Source of the DNA: Xanthomonas hortorum
Lineage (GTDB): Bacteria; Pseudomonadota; Gammaproteobacteria; Xanthomonadales; Xanthomonadaceae
Direction: 5' to 3'
DNA: 64,000 nt
Assembly: GCF_024339125.1 (NCBI RefSeq)
Contig: NZ_CP101417.1
Location: 2,739,001-2,803,000, forward strand
Shown: in pieces, positions 34,797 through 43,798 of the stretch
Position numbering within the stretch: position 1 is the first letter of the stretch
Layout: every line of letters begins with the position of its first letter
Position numbers and translations under genes: made by a program
The notes under the pieces: model-generated
Database searches by the model: none
What the model saw: the letters and a program-made list of their open reading frames with translations, nothing else
Told to the model about the DNA's origin: nothing

Positions 34797-37388
34797 ATGA
34801 ACAGCCAGTACCGCAAGCCCCTGCCGGGCACCTCGTTGGATTACTTCGATGCACGCGCCGCCGTGGATGCGCTGCAACCAGGCGCCTACGCAATGCTGCC
34901 TTACACCGCGCGCGTGCACGCCGAAAACCTGGTGCGGCGTGCAGAACCACAGATGCTGGAGGCGTACCTGCGCCAGCTGATCGAGCGCAAGCGCGACCTG
35001 GATTTCCCGTGGTTTCCGGCGCGCGTGGTGTGCCACGACATTCTGGGGCAGACAGCATTGGTCGACCTGGCCGGCTTGCGCGATGCGATCGCCGAGCAGG
35101 GCGGCGATCCGGCGCAGGTCAATCCAGTGGTGCCGGTGCAGTTGATCGTCGATCACTCGCTGGCGGTGGAATACGCCGGCTTCGACAAGCAGGCCTTCGC
35201 CAAGAATCGCAGTGTGGAAGATCGGCGCAATGCCGATCGCTTCCACTTCATCGAATGGACCAAGCGCGCGTTCGAAAACATGGAAGTGATTCCGCCCGGC
35301 AACGGGATCATGCATCAGATCAATCTGGAGAAGATGTCGCCGGTGATCTACACGCTCGATGGTGTTGCGTTTCCGGATACCTGCGTGGGCACCGATAGCC
35401 ACACCCCGCATGTGGATGCGCTAGGTGTCATTGCAGTCGGTGTTGGCGGATTGGAAGCGGAAAACGTGATGCTCGGGCGCGCGTCGTGGATGCGCTTGCC
35501 CGACATCATTGGTGTGGAGTTGCTGGGCAAGCCAGCGCCCGGTATCACCGCCACCGACATCGTGTTGGCGTTGACCGAGTTTTTGCGTCAGCAACGTGTG
35601 GTTGGTGCGTATCTGGAGTTCTATGGCATCGGCGCCACTGCGCTGACCATTGGCGATCGCGCGACCATTTCCAACATGACGCCGGAGTTCGGTGCCACCG
35701 CGGCGATGTTCTATATCGACCAGCAAACGCTGGACTATTTGCGTCTGACCGGGCGCGAAGACGCGCAGATTGCGTTGGTGGAAACCTACGCACACCACAC
35801 CGGCTTGTGGGCGGATGACTTGGTCACCGCGCAGTACGAGCGCGTGCTGCAGTTCGATCTGGCCAGCGTGGTGCGCAACATGGCCGGACCGTCCAATCCG
35901 CATAAGCGGGTGGCGACCAGAGAGCTGGCCGATCGCGGCATTGCCGGCGCGTGGGAAGACGTGCCGGGCCAGATGCCCGATGGCGCAGTGATCATCGCGG
36001 CGATCACCTCATGCACCAACACCTCCAACCCACGCAACGTCATCGCTGCCGGTTTGCTGGCGCGTAATGCAAATGCACGTGGACTGACGCGCAAACCGTG
36101 GGTGAAAAGTTCGCTGGCGCCAGGCTCCAAGGCGGTGCAGTTGTATCTGGAAGACGCCGGCTTGCTGAGCGAGCTGGAACAACTGGGCTTCGGCATCGTC
36201 GCGTTCGCGTGCACCACCTGCAATGGCATGAGCGGCGCGCTGGATCCGGTGATCCAGCAGGAGATCATCGACCGCGATCTGTATGCGACAGCAGTGTTGT
36301 CGGGCAACCGTAATTTCGACGGGCGCATCCATCCGTATGCCAAGCAGGCGTTTCTCGCATCGCCGCCGTTGGTGATTGCCTATGCCATCGCCGGCACGGT
36401 GCGCTTCGATATCGAAAAAGATGTGCTGGGTATCGATGCCGATGGCGTGGCGGTGACGCTCAAGGATCTGTGGCCCAGCGATGCGGAGATCGATGCGGTG
36501 GTGGCGCGCAGCGTCAAGCCGGAGCATTTCCGCAGCGTCTACGACCCGATGTTCAAGCGCAGCGTTGGGCAGGGCATGCAGGTGAGCCCGCTGTACGCCT
36601 GGCGGCCGACCAGCACCTACATCCGTCGCCCGCCGTATTGGGAAGGCGCGCTGGCCGGTGCGCGCACATTGCATGGCATGCGCCCGTTGGCGGTGCTGGG
36701 CGACAACATCACCACCGACCATCTGTCGCCGTCGAATGCGATCCAGGCCGGCAGTGCCGCTGGCGAATACCTTGCGCAGATGGGCGTGCCGGAAGAAGAC
36801 TTCAACTCCTACGCCACCCATCGCGGCGACCACCTCACCGCGCAGCGCGCCACCTTCGCCAACCCCAAACTGGTCAACGAAATGGCCGTTGTCGATGGAC
36901 AGATCACCGCCGGCTCGCTGGCGCGCCTGGAACCGGAAGGGCAGGTGCTGCGCATGTGGGAAGCGATCGAAACCTACATGACGCGCAAGCAGCCGCTGAT
37001 CATCATTGCCGGTGCCGATTACGGGCAAGGGTCCTCGCGCGACTGGGCGGCCAAGGGCGTACGGCTGGCCGGGGTGGAGGTGATCGTAGCTGAAGGCTTC
37101 GAGCGGATTCACCGCACAAATCTGATCGGCATGGGCGTGTTACCGCTGGAGTTCAAACCGGGCAACGACCGCAAGACGCTGGGCATCGACGGCAGCGAAA
37201 CCTTCGACGTGATGGGCGAACGCACGCCCGGCGCCACGCTGACGCTGTCGATCCATCGGCGCAACGGCGAGCAGTTGCAGGTGCCGGTGACCTGTCGTTT
37301 GAATACTGCCGAAGAAGTGTCGATCTACGAGGCCGGTGGCGTGCTGCAGCGCTTTGCGCAGGATTTTCTGGAAGCCTCTGCTGCTTAA
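34797..37388 (+). CDS. acnD: Fe/S-dependent 2-methylcitrate dehydratase AcnD
   Basis: 863 residues, AcnD type. Aconitase cluster ligands appear as TSCTNTSNPRN near residue 405 and ACTTCNG near 475; swivel-domain substrate residues as ADYGQGSSRDWAAKG near 745. AcnD makes 2-methyl-trans-aconitate from 2-methylcitrate, and needs PrpF, replacing PrpD in this pathway version. ATG 34797 was chosen over an in-frame ATG at 34767 because of homologous length. The tandem heptamer repeat precedes it. Following genes parD-parE interrupt the expected link with prpF. Confidence 0.95.
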   Translation: MNSQYRKPLPGTSLDYFDARAAVDALQPGAYAMLPYTARVHAENLVRRAEPQMLEAYLRQLIERKRDLDFPWFPARVVCHDILGQTALVDLAGLRDAIAEQGGDPAQVNPVVPVQLIVDHSLAVEYAGFDKQAFAKNRSVEDRRNADRFHFIEWTKRAFENMEVIPPGNGIMHQINLEKMSPVIYTLDGVAFPDTCVGTDSHTPHVDALGVIAVGVGGLEAENVMLGRASWMRLPDIIGVELLGKPAPGITATDIVLALTEFLRQQRVVGAYLEFYGIGATALTIGDRATISNMTPEFGATAAMFYIDQQTLDYLRLTGREDAQIALVETYAHHTGLWADDLVTAQYERVLQFDLASVVRNMAGPSNPHKRVATRELADRGIAGAWEDVPGQMPDGAVIIAAITSCTNTSNPRNVIAAGLLARNANARGLTRKPWVKSSLAPGSKAVQLYLEDAGLLSELEQLGFGIVAFACTTCNGMSGALDPVIQQEIIDRDLYATAVLSGNRNFDGRIHPYAKQAFLASPPLVIAYAIAGTVRFDIEKDVLGIDADGVAVTLKDLWPSDAEIDAVVARSVKPEHFRSVYDPMFKRSVGQGMQVSPLYAWRPTSTYIRRPPYWEGALAGARTLHGMRPLAVLGDNITTDHLSPSNAIQAGSAAGEYLAQMGVPEEDFNSYATHRGDHLTAQRATFANPKLVNEMAVVDGQITAGSLARLEPEGQVLRMWEAIETYMTRKQPLIIIAGADYGQGSSRDWAAKGVRLAGVEVIVAEGFERIHRTNLIGMGVLPLEFKPGNDRKTLGIDGSETFDVMGERTPGATLTLSIHRRNGEQLQVPVTCRLNTAEEVSIYEAGGVLQRFAQDFLEASAA

Positions 37389-37451
37389 CTTACTCGAAGC
37401 TTACGAACGTGACGACCCGGCTTGCACCCGCCGGACCAGACGCGCACACTT

Positions 37452-37466
37452 TGGCAATCTTTGCCA
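37452..37466 (+). promoter_or_regulatory. Candidate ParD operator
   Basis: TGGCAA-TCT-TTGCCA, a perfect inverted repeat (37452-37457, 37461-37466), lies 12 bp before the antitoxin start and overlaps where a promoter would be expected. Binding by the antitoxin is inferred. Confidence 0.5.
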
Positions 37467-37478
37467 TCGGGAGGTGGT

Positions 37479-37721
37479 ATGGCCACGATGAACATCTCTT
37501 TGCCTGACGAGCTCAAGCAGTTCGTCGATCAGCAAGTTCTGGAGCATGCCTACGGTTCCAGCAGCGAATACCTGCGCGAACTGATCCGCAAGCAACGGGA
37601 TGTGGAACAGCTGCGCGGATTGCTTCTCGATGGGGCCAACTCCGGGCCGGCGGTTGCGATGGAGCCTGATTTCTTCCACAGCATGCGTGAGCGCGCCCAG
37701 GCACGCGCTGCCGGCAAGTGA
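37479..37721 (+). CDS. parD: ParD-type ribbon-helix-helix antitoxin
   Basis: 80 residues from ATG 37479, with GGGAGG upstream. The N-terminal MNISLPDELKQFVDQQV is the ribbon-helix-helix DNA-binding strand and helix, followed by SSSEYLRELIRKQRD, the CC2985/ParD signature. The C-terminal part would bind ParE. Stop overlaps the toxin start (GTGA). The pair lies inside the propionate operon between acnD and prpF. Confidence 0.9.
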   Translation: MATMNISLPDELKQFVDQQVLEHAYGSSSEYLRELIRKQRDVEQLRGLLLDGANSGPAVAMEPDFFHSMRERAQARAAGK

Positions 37722-38035
37722 AGCCAGTGCGTTGGCGCCCGTTGGCGCTACGCGACGTCGACGAAGCTGCGGCGTGGTATGGCGAACAAGGTGGGCTCGC
37801 GCTGGAACTGGCGTTTGCCGATGCGCTGGAATCGGCTGTCACAATGTTGATGCAGCATCCTGGTGCCGGTTCCAGCCGACATGCGGTGCTGCTGAAATTA
37901 CAGGACCTGCGCGTCTGGCCGCTCAACGGGTTTCCGTATTTGATGTTCTACATCGAACGCGACACGGGCATTGTCATCTGGCGTGTGCTGCAGATGCAGC
38001 GCGATATTCCTGCGTGGATGAGCGACGGCGCGTGA
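37718..38035 (+). CDS. parE: ParE/RelE family toxin
   Basis: 105 residues starting at GTG 37718 by GTGA overlap with the antitoxin stop. The RelE/ParE fold is seen in RWRPLALRDVDEAAAWYGEQGG, LALELAFADALE, and DLRVWPLNGFPYLMFYI ending IVIWRVLQMQRD. ParE members poison DNA gyrase, but gyrase-type and ribosome-type targets cannot be separated by eye. Same strand as prpF 91 bp downstream. Confidence 0.88.
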   Translation: MKPVRWRPLALRDVDEAAAWYGEQGGLALELAFADALESAVTMLMQHPGAGSSRHAVLLKLQDLRVWPLNGFPYLMFYIERDTGIVIWRVLQMQRDIPAWMSDGA

Positions 38036-38126
38036 GTGGTTCGACGCGAGTTGCGCGCAGAGCTTATGGCAATGCCGCAGTCGGCATGTCTTCGCTGCGA
38101 TAACGATCAACTGAGATTGGCCACCC

Positions 38127-39326
38127 ATGAATCACCTTCCCCAACTCCGCATCCCCGCCACCTATATGCGCGGCGGTACCAGCAAGGGCGTGTTCTTTCG
38201 CCTGCAGGATTTGCCTGCCGCCGCGCAGCAGCCTGGTCCTGCGCGCGATGCGTTGTTGTTGCGGGTGATCGGTAGCCCCGATCCGTATGCCAAGCAGATC
38301 GATGGCATGGGCGGGGCGACCTCCAGTACCAGCAAGAGTGTGATTGTCTCTGCAAGCACGCGCGCCGGGCACGATGTGGACTATCTGTTCGGGCAGGTGT
38401 CCATCGACAGTGCGTTCGTGGACTGGAGCGGCAATTGCGGCAATCTGTCGGCGGCGGTGGGGCCGTTTGCGATTGCCAATGGCCTGATCGACCCCGCGCG
38501 AGTGCCGCGCGATGGTGTGGCGACGGTGCGGATCTGGCAGGCCAATATCGGCAAGACCATCGTGGCGCATGTGCCGATGAGCGATGGCCAGGTGCAGGAA
38601 ACCGGTGACTTCGAACTGGATGGAGTGACCTTTCCGGCGGCCGAAGTGCAGCTGGAGTTTCTCGACCCGGCCGATGCTGCAGAAGGCGAGGGCGGGGCGA
38701 TGTTCCCCACCGGCAAGTTGATCGATCAGTTGGAGATTCCGGGCCTGGGCACGATCGCCGCAACGCTGATCAATGCCGGCATCCCGACCATCTTCGTCAA
38801 CGCGCGCGACTTGGGTTACACCGGCACCGAGTTGCAAGAAGCGATCAATGGCGACCCGCGTGCGCTGACGATGTTCGAGACCTTGCGTGCGCACGGCGCG
38901 GTGCGGATGGGGTTGATTGCGAAAGTGGAAGATGCCGCCACGCGGCAACACACGCCGAAGGTGGCGTTCGTTGCGCCGCCGGCCGATTACGTTGCGTCCA
39001 GTGGCAAGCCGGTGCACGCGGCCGAACTCGATCTGCTGGTGCGTGCGATGTCGATGGGCAAGTTGCATCACGCGATGATGGGCACCGCCGCCGTGGCGAT
39101 CGGCACCGCCGCCGCCGTGCCCGGCACCCTGGTCAATCTTGCAGCGGGCGGCGCGACGCGCTCGGCGGTGCGCTTCGGGCATCCGTCCGGCACGTTGCGC
39201 GTTGGCGCCGAGGCGCAATCGGTGGATGGCCAGTGGCAGGTGACCAAGGCGCTGATGAGCCGCAGTGCGCGGGTGCTGATGGAAGGTTGGGTGCGGGTGC
39301 CGGGTGATGTTGTGCAGGCCCAGTGA
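38127..39326 (+). CDS. prpF: 2-methylaconitate cis-trans isomerase PrpF
   Basis: 399 residues. Two DAP-epimerase-like halves with YMRGGTSKGVFF, GMGGATSSTSKSVIV, the catalytic-loop DWSGNCGNLSAAVGPFA, and ATRSAVRFGHPSGTL. PrpF is required with AcnD to produce cis-2-methylaconitate. It is the last gene of the prp set, 91 bp after parE. A hairpin (ATGCCG...CGGCAT, 38072-38087) lies between them. Confidence 0.95.
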   Translation: MNHLPQLRIPATYMRGGTSKGVFFRLQDLPAAAQQPGPARDALLLRVIGSPDPYAKQIDGMGGATSSTSKSVIVSASTRAGHDVDYLFGQVSIDSAFVDWSGNCGNLSAAVGPFAIANGLIDPARVPRDGVATVRIWQANIGKTIVAHVPMSDGQVQETGDFELDGVTFPAAEVQLEFLDPADAAEGEGGAMFPTGKLIDQLEIPGLGTIAATLINAGIPTIFVNARDLGYTGTELQEAINGDPRALTMFETLRAHGAVRMGLIAKVEDAATRQHTPKVAFVAPPADYVASSGKPVHAAELDLLVRAMSMGKLHHAMMGTAAVAIGTAAAVPGTLVNLAAGGATRSAVRFGHPSGTLRVGAEAQSVDGQWQVTKALMSRSARVLMEGWVRVPGDVVQAQ

Positions 39327-39626
39327 TCGGCGCCGAGCGTCATGGAATGCCGCCGCCACCGCTGGCGATGTCAACGCCTCTCCCCTTGATTGGAACAGCA
39401 GGCTTAAGCCTCCTTTCTAGGCGACCCGTCACCAGGCACCGGGCCTGAGACCCAGTACGCCCCAACGCACAAATTGCACGGCCGCGTTGCATTAATTCGA
39501 ACACCTTTTCGAATTCCGAAAACTTTTTCGCACGCGCTCTGCCAAATTTGTGTAAATCGTGTTAATTCTGTTGCAACGCGGCATGCAGATCAGGCCGTTC
39601 CGCCACCAGAATTCGGAGTCTTTCCC
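39327..39626 (+). promoter_or_regulatory. Upstream region of TonB receptor with a 10-bp inverted repeat
   Basis: Notably AT-rich toward the gene. CCGCGTTGCA (39482-39491) and TGCAACGCGG (39572-39581) are perfect inverted copies 80 bp apart, and TTCGAA occurs twice at 39497-39516. No gene in these 300 bp. Likely a regulator region for the receptor. Confidence 0.45.
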
Positions 39627-41843
39627 ATGTCCGCCAGCCGGTCGCTCAAGATCAGCGCGCTCGCCGTCGCCGTCGTTTCCCTTCTTCCGTTCCATGCCGC
39701 TGCCCAGCAGGCGCCCAGCGACGACGGTGTCGTGCGTCTGGACGCGGTCAAGGTCACGGTCGAACGCCGTTCGGAAGACTCCAAGGATGTCCCGGTGTCG
39801 GCATCAGTGCTGCGTCCGGAATTTCTGGATGCCATCTCCACCAGCGGCTCGGATATCCGCGTGCTGGCCGGCAAGGCGCCCAGCCTCAATATCGAATCGT
39901 CCAACGGCCGTGTGTTCCCGCGCGTGTACATCCGCGGCTACGGCAACACCGACTTCAACACCTACGCCTCGCAGCCGGTGTCGCTGATCTATGACGACGT
40001 GGTGCAGGAAAACGCGTTCCTGAAGGGCTTCCCGATCTTCGATCTGGAAGGCCTGGAAGTGCTGCGCGGCCCGCAGGGCACGCTGTTCGGCCGCAATACG
40101 CCGGCCGGCGTGGTCAAGTTCAACTCGGTCAAGCCGACCATCGGCGCCAACGACGGCTACGCCAGCCTGTCGTACGGCACCTACGGCACCATGACGCTGG
40201 AAAGCGGACTGAGCATCGCGATGGGCGAGCATTGGGCAGCGCGTCTGTCCACCTTGGGCCAGCGCCGCGACGATTGGGTGGAAAACAGGGACGGCCGCGA
40301 TCTGGAAGGCTATACCGACTCGGCCGTGCGCCTGCAGCTGCTGTATCAGGCCAGCGACGATTTCAGCGCGCTGTTCAACGCGCATGCGCGTCACCTGGAC
40401 GGCACCGCGCGCCTGTTCCGCGCCAATATCATCCAGCCCGGCACCAACCAGTTGGTGGACGGCTTCGACGAAGAAAAATCCTTCATCGACGGCGCCAACA
40501 ACCAGGAACTGCAGACCTACGGCGGCAGCGCCAATCTGACCTGGGATCTGGGCGATATCGCACTGCACTCGATCACCGCCTACGAAGGCATCGGCAAGTA
40601 CTACAGCCGCGGCGATATCGACGGTGGCTTCGGCGCGGTGTTCGCACCGCCGTCCGGCCCGGGCGTGATTCCGTTCCCGGTGGAAACCGCCGGCGGCATC
40701 AAGAGCCTGGACCAGTACAGCCAGGAACTGCGTGCCGAATCGCAATACGAAGGTCCGCTCAACTGGCAGGCCGGCCTGTACTACTTCCACGACGATGTGG
40801 AAGGCGAAAACTACACCTACAACACCTTCAGCGGCGGTGATCTGGCCAGCTATCAGCTGACCCGCCAGCGCAACACTTCGTGGGCAGCGTTCGGCTCGTT
40901 GAACTATGCGGCCACCGACCGTTTGAACCTGCGCGCCGGCATCCGCTACACCTACGACAAGAAGACCTTCGACGTGCTGGCGCTGGACCGCGTCACCCTG
41001 GTCGAGCCGTCCAGCGGCGAGACCGACAACTCCAAGGTCACCGGCGATCTGGCGGCGACGTTCTCCATCAACGACGACGTCAACGTGTACGCACGTGCGG
41101 CACGCGGTTTCCGTGGCGCCAGCTTCGGCGTGCCCTCGGGCACCGCGCCGCTGACCGTGGCCGAGCCGGAGACGGTGGATTCGTTCGAGATTGGCATCAA
41201 GTCGGATCTGTTCGACAACCGCGCACGTCTGAGCTTCGATATCTACGATTTCCGCGTCAAGAACCAGCAGCTCACCGCAGTGGGCGGCGTCTCCAACGAC
41301 GTGCGTCTGCTCAACGCCGACAAGACCAAGGCGCGCGGTGCCGAGTTCGACTTCGAAGCGCTGATCACCCAGAACCTGCGCGTCACCGCCGGTGGCGCCT
41401 ACAACTGGACCCGCATCGACGACCCAAGCCTGTCGGTGGGCGTGTGCCGCACATGCACCGTGACCGACCCGCTCAATGCGGCCGGCAACGCGCTGATCGA
41501 CGGTAATGATCTGCCACAGGCGTCCAAGTGGATGGCCAACGCCACGCTGCGTTACGGCATCCCGATGGGCAACGACGGCGAGCTGTTCTTCTACACCGAC
41601 TGGTCCTACCGCAGCGAAGTGAACTTCTTCCTGTACGACTCCAAGGAATTCACCGGCCAGCCGCTGGTCGAAGGCGGCGCCAAGATCGGCTACAACTGGG
41701 GCGCGGGTGCGTACGAGCTGTCGGTGTTCTGCCGCAACTGCACCAACCAGATCCGGGTGACCGGTGCGATCGACTTCAACAACCTCACCGGCTTCATCAA
41801 CGATCCGCGCATCGTTGGTGCGCAGTTCCGCGCCAATTTCTGA
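39627..41843 (+). CDS. TonB-dependent outer-membrane receptor
   Basis: 738 residues from ATG 39627. Signal peptide LKISALAVAVVSLLPFHAAAQQ, then a TonB box-like LDAVKVTVERR, a plug domain with VYIRGYG and GLEVLRGPQGTLFGRNTPAGVV, and a 22-strand barrel ending in NF, the expected Phe end for OMP assembly. This form (plug close to FpvA/oar-like siderophore or nucleoside receptors) imports a ligand using proton-motive force. The next gene is a secreted nucleoside hydrolase, so nucleosides are a plausible ligand, but a strong terminator lies between. Ligand unproven. Confidence 0.9.
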   Translation: MSASRSLKISALAVAVVSLLPFHAAAQQAPSDDGVVRLDAVKVTVERRSEDSKDVPVSASVLRPEFLDAISTSGSDIRVLAGKAPSLNIESSNGRVFPRVYIRGYGNTDFNTYASQPVSLIYDDVVQENAFLKGFPIFDLEGLEVLRGPQGTLFGRNTPAGVVKFNSVKPTIGANDGYASLSYGTYGTMTLESGLSIAMGEHWAARLSTLGQRRDDWVENRDGRDLEGYTDSAVRLQLLYQASDDFSALFNAHARHLDGTARLFRANIIQPGTNQLVDGFDEEKSFIDGANNQELQTYGGSANLTWDLGDIALHSITAYEGIGKYYSRGDIDGGFGAVFAPPSGPGVIPFPVETAGGIKSLDQYSQELRAESQYEGPLNWQAGLYYFHDDVEGENYTYNTFSGGDLASYQLTRQRNTSWAAFGSLNYAATDRLNLRAGIRYTYDKKTFDVLALDRVTLVEPSSGETDNSKVTGDLAATFSINDDVNVYARAARGFRGASFGVPSGTAPLTVAEPETVDSFEIGIKSDLFDNRARLSFDIYDFRVKNQQLTAVGGVSNDVRLLNADKTKARGAEFDFEALITQNLRVTAGGAYNWTRIDDPSLSVGVCRTCTVTDPLNAAGNALIDGNDLPQASKWMANATLRYGIPMGNDGELFFYTDWSYRSEVNFFLYDSKEFTGQPLVEGGAKIGYNWGAGAYELSVFCRNCTNQIRVTGAIDFNNLTGFINDPRIVGAQFRANF

Positions 41844-41868
41844 TCGGCGTTGTGGTGTAGCACTCTCG

Positions 41869-41900
41869 AACCGCCGGCTATGATGCCGGCGGTTTTTTTT
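41869..41900 (+). terminator. Strong terminator after TonB receptor
   Basis: AACCGCCGGC, loop TATGAT, GCCGGCGGTT followed by eight T in all. It separates the receptor from the nucleoside hydrolase 18 bp later. Confidence 0.92.
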
Positions 41901-41918
41901 GGCGGCAGGAGGAGATAC

Positions 41919-42920
41919 ATGCAGCGGATATGGCGTAACGCGTGGTGGATGCTGGGGCTGTGGTGTGCGTCGGCAGTGGCGTGGGCGCAGACGCCTGCCG
42001 CGGGTGCAACGCAAGCGGTGCCAACGGCTACGTCCACCGAGTTGCTGGTGGTCTCCACCGATATCGGCGACGACATCGACGATGCGTTTGCGTTGGGGCT
42101 GTTGTTGCGTAGCCCGCAGTTGCGCGTGCTGGGCATCGCATCGGCCTGGGGCGATACCAGTTTGCGTGCACAGTTGTTGCAGCGCCTGTTGCAGCAGGCC
42201 GGGCGGAGCGAGATTCCGTTGGCGGTGGGCGCACGCACCACCAGCACTATTGCCTTCAGCCAGGCGCGTTGGGCGGCCAAGGGACAGCTGCCAGGCAAGC
42301 TGCCGGATGCGGCGCAGATGATCCTGCAGCAGGCGCGCCAGCATCCCGGTCAGGTGACCTTGCTGGTGTTGGGGCCGATGACCGACGCCGCATTGGCGCA
42401 GCAGCGCGACCCGGCCGGCTTTGCCAAGCTCAAGCGCATCGTGGCGATGGGCGGCTCGGTACGCGTTGGCTATGGCAAGTCGGCGTATCGGCCGGCCAGT
42501 GCGCCGGCACCGGAGTACAACATCCTCTCCGATGTGCCGGCAGCGCAGCGGGTGTTCGCGGCAGGCGTGCCGATCGTGTTGCTGCCCTTGGACGCCACCC
42601 AGATCACGCTGGAAGAACCCGAGCGCATCGCCTTGTTTGCACATGGCGATGGGCTCACCGATGCGCTCACTCAGCTGTACTACCAGTGGCGCAATACCGA
42701 CCAGCCCTGGGCCAGCGCCACGCCTACCTTGTTCGACGCTGTGCCGGTGGCCTGGCTGCTGCGCCCCGCGCTGTGCCCGACCACGCCGCTGCATCTGGAC
42801 GTCGATGCGCAGGGGTACACCCGCGAAGGCGCTGGCTTACCGAACGTGCAGGCCTGCCTGCGTGCGGACAAGCCGGCGTTGATCGACATGTACATGCGTA
42901 CGTTGTTGCAGTTGCCCTAA
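41919..42920 (+). CDS. Secreted inosine-uridine type nucleoside hydrolase
   Basis: 333 residues from ATG 41919, with AGGAGGAGA upstream. N-terminal signal peptide (MLGLWCASAVAWAQ) directs it to the periplasm. The calcium-binding Asp cluster DIGDDIDDAFALGLLL is the IU-nuc_hydro signature; LGPMTDAALA and PEYNILSDVPAAQRVF follow. It hydrolyses ribonucleosides into base and ribose. The neighbour TonB receptor suggests nucleoside uptake. Specificity (IunH versus others) is not determinable. Confidence 0.88.
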   Translation: MQRIWRNAWWMLGLWCASAVAWAQTPAAGATQAVPTATSTELLVVSTDIGDDIDDAFALGLLLRSPQLRVLGIASAWGDTSLRAQLLQRLLQQAGRSEIPLAVGARTTSTIAFSQARWAAKGQLPGKLPDAAQMILQQARQHPGQVTLLVLGPMTDAALAQQRDPAGFAKLKRIVAMGGSVRVGYGKSAYRPASAPAPEYNILSDVPAAQRVFAAGVPIVLLPLDATQITLEEPERIALFAHGDGLTDALTQLYYQWRNTDQPWASATPTLFDAVPVAWLLRPALCPTTPLHLDVDAQGYTREGAGLPNVQACLRADKPALIDMYMRTLLQLP

Positions 42921-42989
42921 GAGCGGCGAACAGAGCGACTTCACATCGGTCCTTTGCAGGGCCGCTGAGCTGCGACTTGGCTGCAGGGC

Positions 42990-43091
42990 CCTTGCCCGCC
43001 CACCATCGCGGGACACGCCGCAAGTACGTCCATGTAGGCTCTTACGCGGCATCCATGCCGCGTAAGGTCCCGCGACGGTGAGCGGGCAAGG
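42990..43091 (+). repeat. Palindromic element, copy 1
   Basis: 25-bp arms (42990-43014 and 43067-43091) match at 23 of 25 positions; inside is a perfect 11-bp hairpin (43042-43065, TTACGCGGCAT-CC-ATGCCGCGTAA). Same family as 43309-43410 and 63945-64000. Confidence 0.9.
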
Positions 43092-43308
43092 ACCAGTGGA
43101 GATGGTCGGTCTGCGTAGCTTCAACAAAAGCAACCGACGAATTCTCTTGTGCGGTGAGGGCACCGTACACTCGACCGACAAGGTTTCTTACCTGAGCTTC
43201 TGACTGCATCTAAACGGCGCTACGACTCAAGTCTCAGTGTGTCGAAGTGATTGCTCAGCGCGGATAGATCAGTCGTAGAGCGGCTGATCTGCGGTTTGGT
43301 TGCAGGGC

Positions 43309-43410
43309 CCTTGCCCGCCCACCGTCGCGGGACACGCCGCAAGTACGTCCGTGTAGGCTCTTACGCGGCATCCATGCCGCGTAAGGTCCCGCGAGGGTGG
43401 GCGGGCAAGG
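43309..43410 (+). repeat. Palindromic element, copy 2
   Basis: Arms 43309-43333 and 43386-43410 match at 24 of 25 positions, same internal hairpin. Direct copy of copy 1. Confidence 0.9.
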
Positions 43411-43474
43411 ACCAGTGGAGATGGTCGGCGTGCATGTTTTCAACAACGCAACCCATCAACTCTCTGGTGCGGTG

Positions 43475-43561
43475 TCCTCGCCGATTGCGGGACCATGTGG
43501 CGGCATGGATGCCGCCACTGAGCCTCCACGGACGGATTCACGGCGTGTCCCGCGAGCGGTG
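43475..43561 (-). mobile_element. 87-bp MITE-like palindromic insertion (inverted relative of copies 1 and 2)
   Basis: Bounded by direct GCGGTG repeats (43469-43474 and 43556-43561). Its reverse complement aligns with copies 1 and 2 through CGCGGGACACGCCG, GTCCGTGGAGGCT and GCGGCATCCATGCCGC, and it carries a perfect internal hairpin GTGGCGGCAT-GG-ATGCCGCCAC. Unit A at 43151-43156 has a single GCGGTG and no insertion, so it looks like the unoccupied site. Confidence 0.7.
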
Positions 43562-43798
43562 AGGGCACCGCGCCCTCGACCGACTAGGCTTTTTGCTTTG
43601 GACTTTTGACTGCATCCAAAGAGATGCGACCAACAAAACCACTGCGTCCGCAGGTCGGGCGCGCCGGTGCCATCGCAACGCTCGCCTAGCGGCGCATGAT
43701 CGCCGCCCATCGGTAAGTCCATGCCTCGCCCCCATCGCCGCCATCAGTGACGTGAACGGCATCGCTATACTTGCGTCCTCAGTCATGGGGTAGCACGA

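Larger units (their letters stand above)
42921..43798. repeat. Repeat-rich intergenic block upstream of the alpha-2-macroglobulin gene
   Basis: No gene supported in 878 bp. Contains two directly repeated units, A (42984-43214) and B (43302-43620), each led by a palindromic element; B differs by an inserted 87-bp element. A possible -10 TATACT lies at 43766-43771, before the macroglobulin gene. Confidence 0.8.

Noticed and set aside
38072-38087. Hairpin between parE and prpF as terminator
   Set aside because: Only 6-bp arms and no T-run; too weak to call.
39497-39535. PIP-box-like TTCGA...TTCGC upstream of the TonB receptor (hrp regulon)
   Set aside because: Spacing between half-sites is 14, not 15, and the first half ends in A, not C/G/T; the downstream gene is not a known type III gene.
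42269-43081. Plus-strand open frame across the nucleoside hydrolase gene end and repeats
   Set aside because: Out of frame with the hydrolase, runs into palindromic repeats, and lacks any motif.
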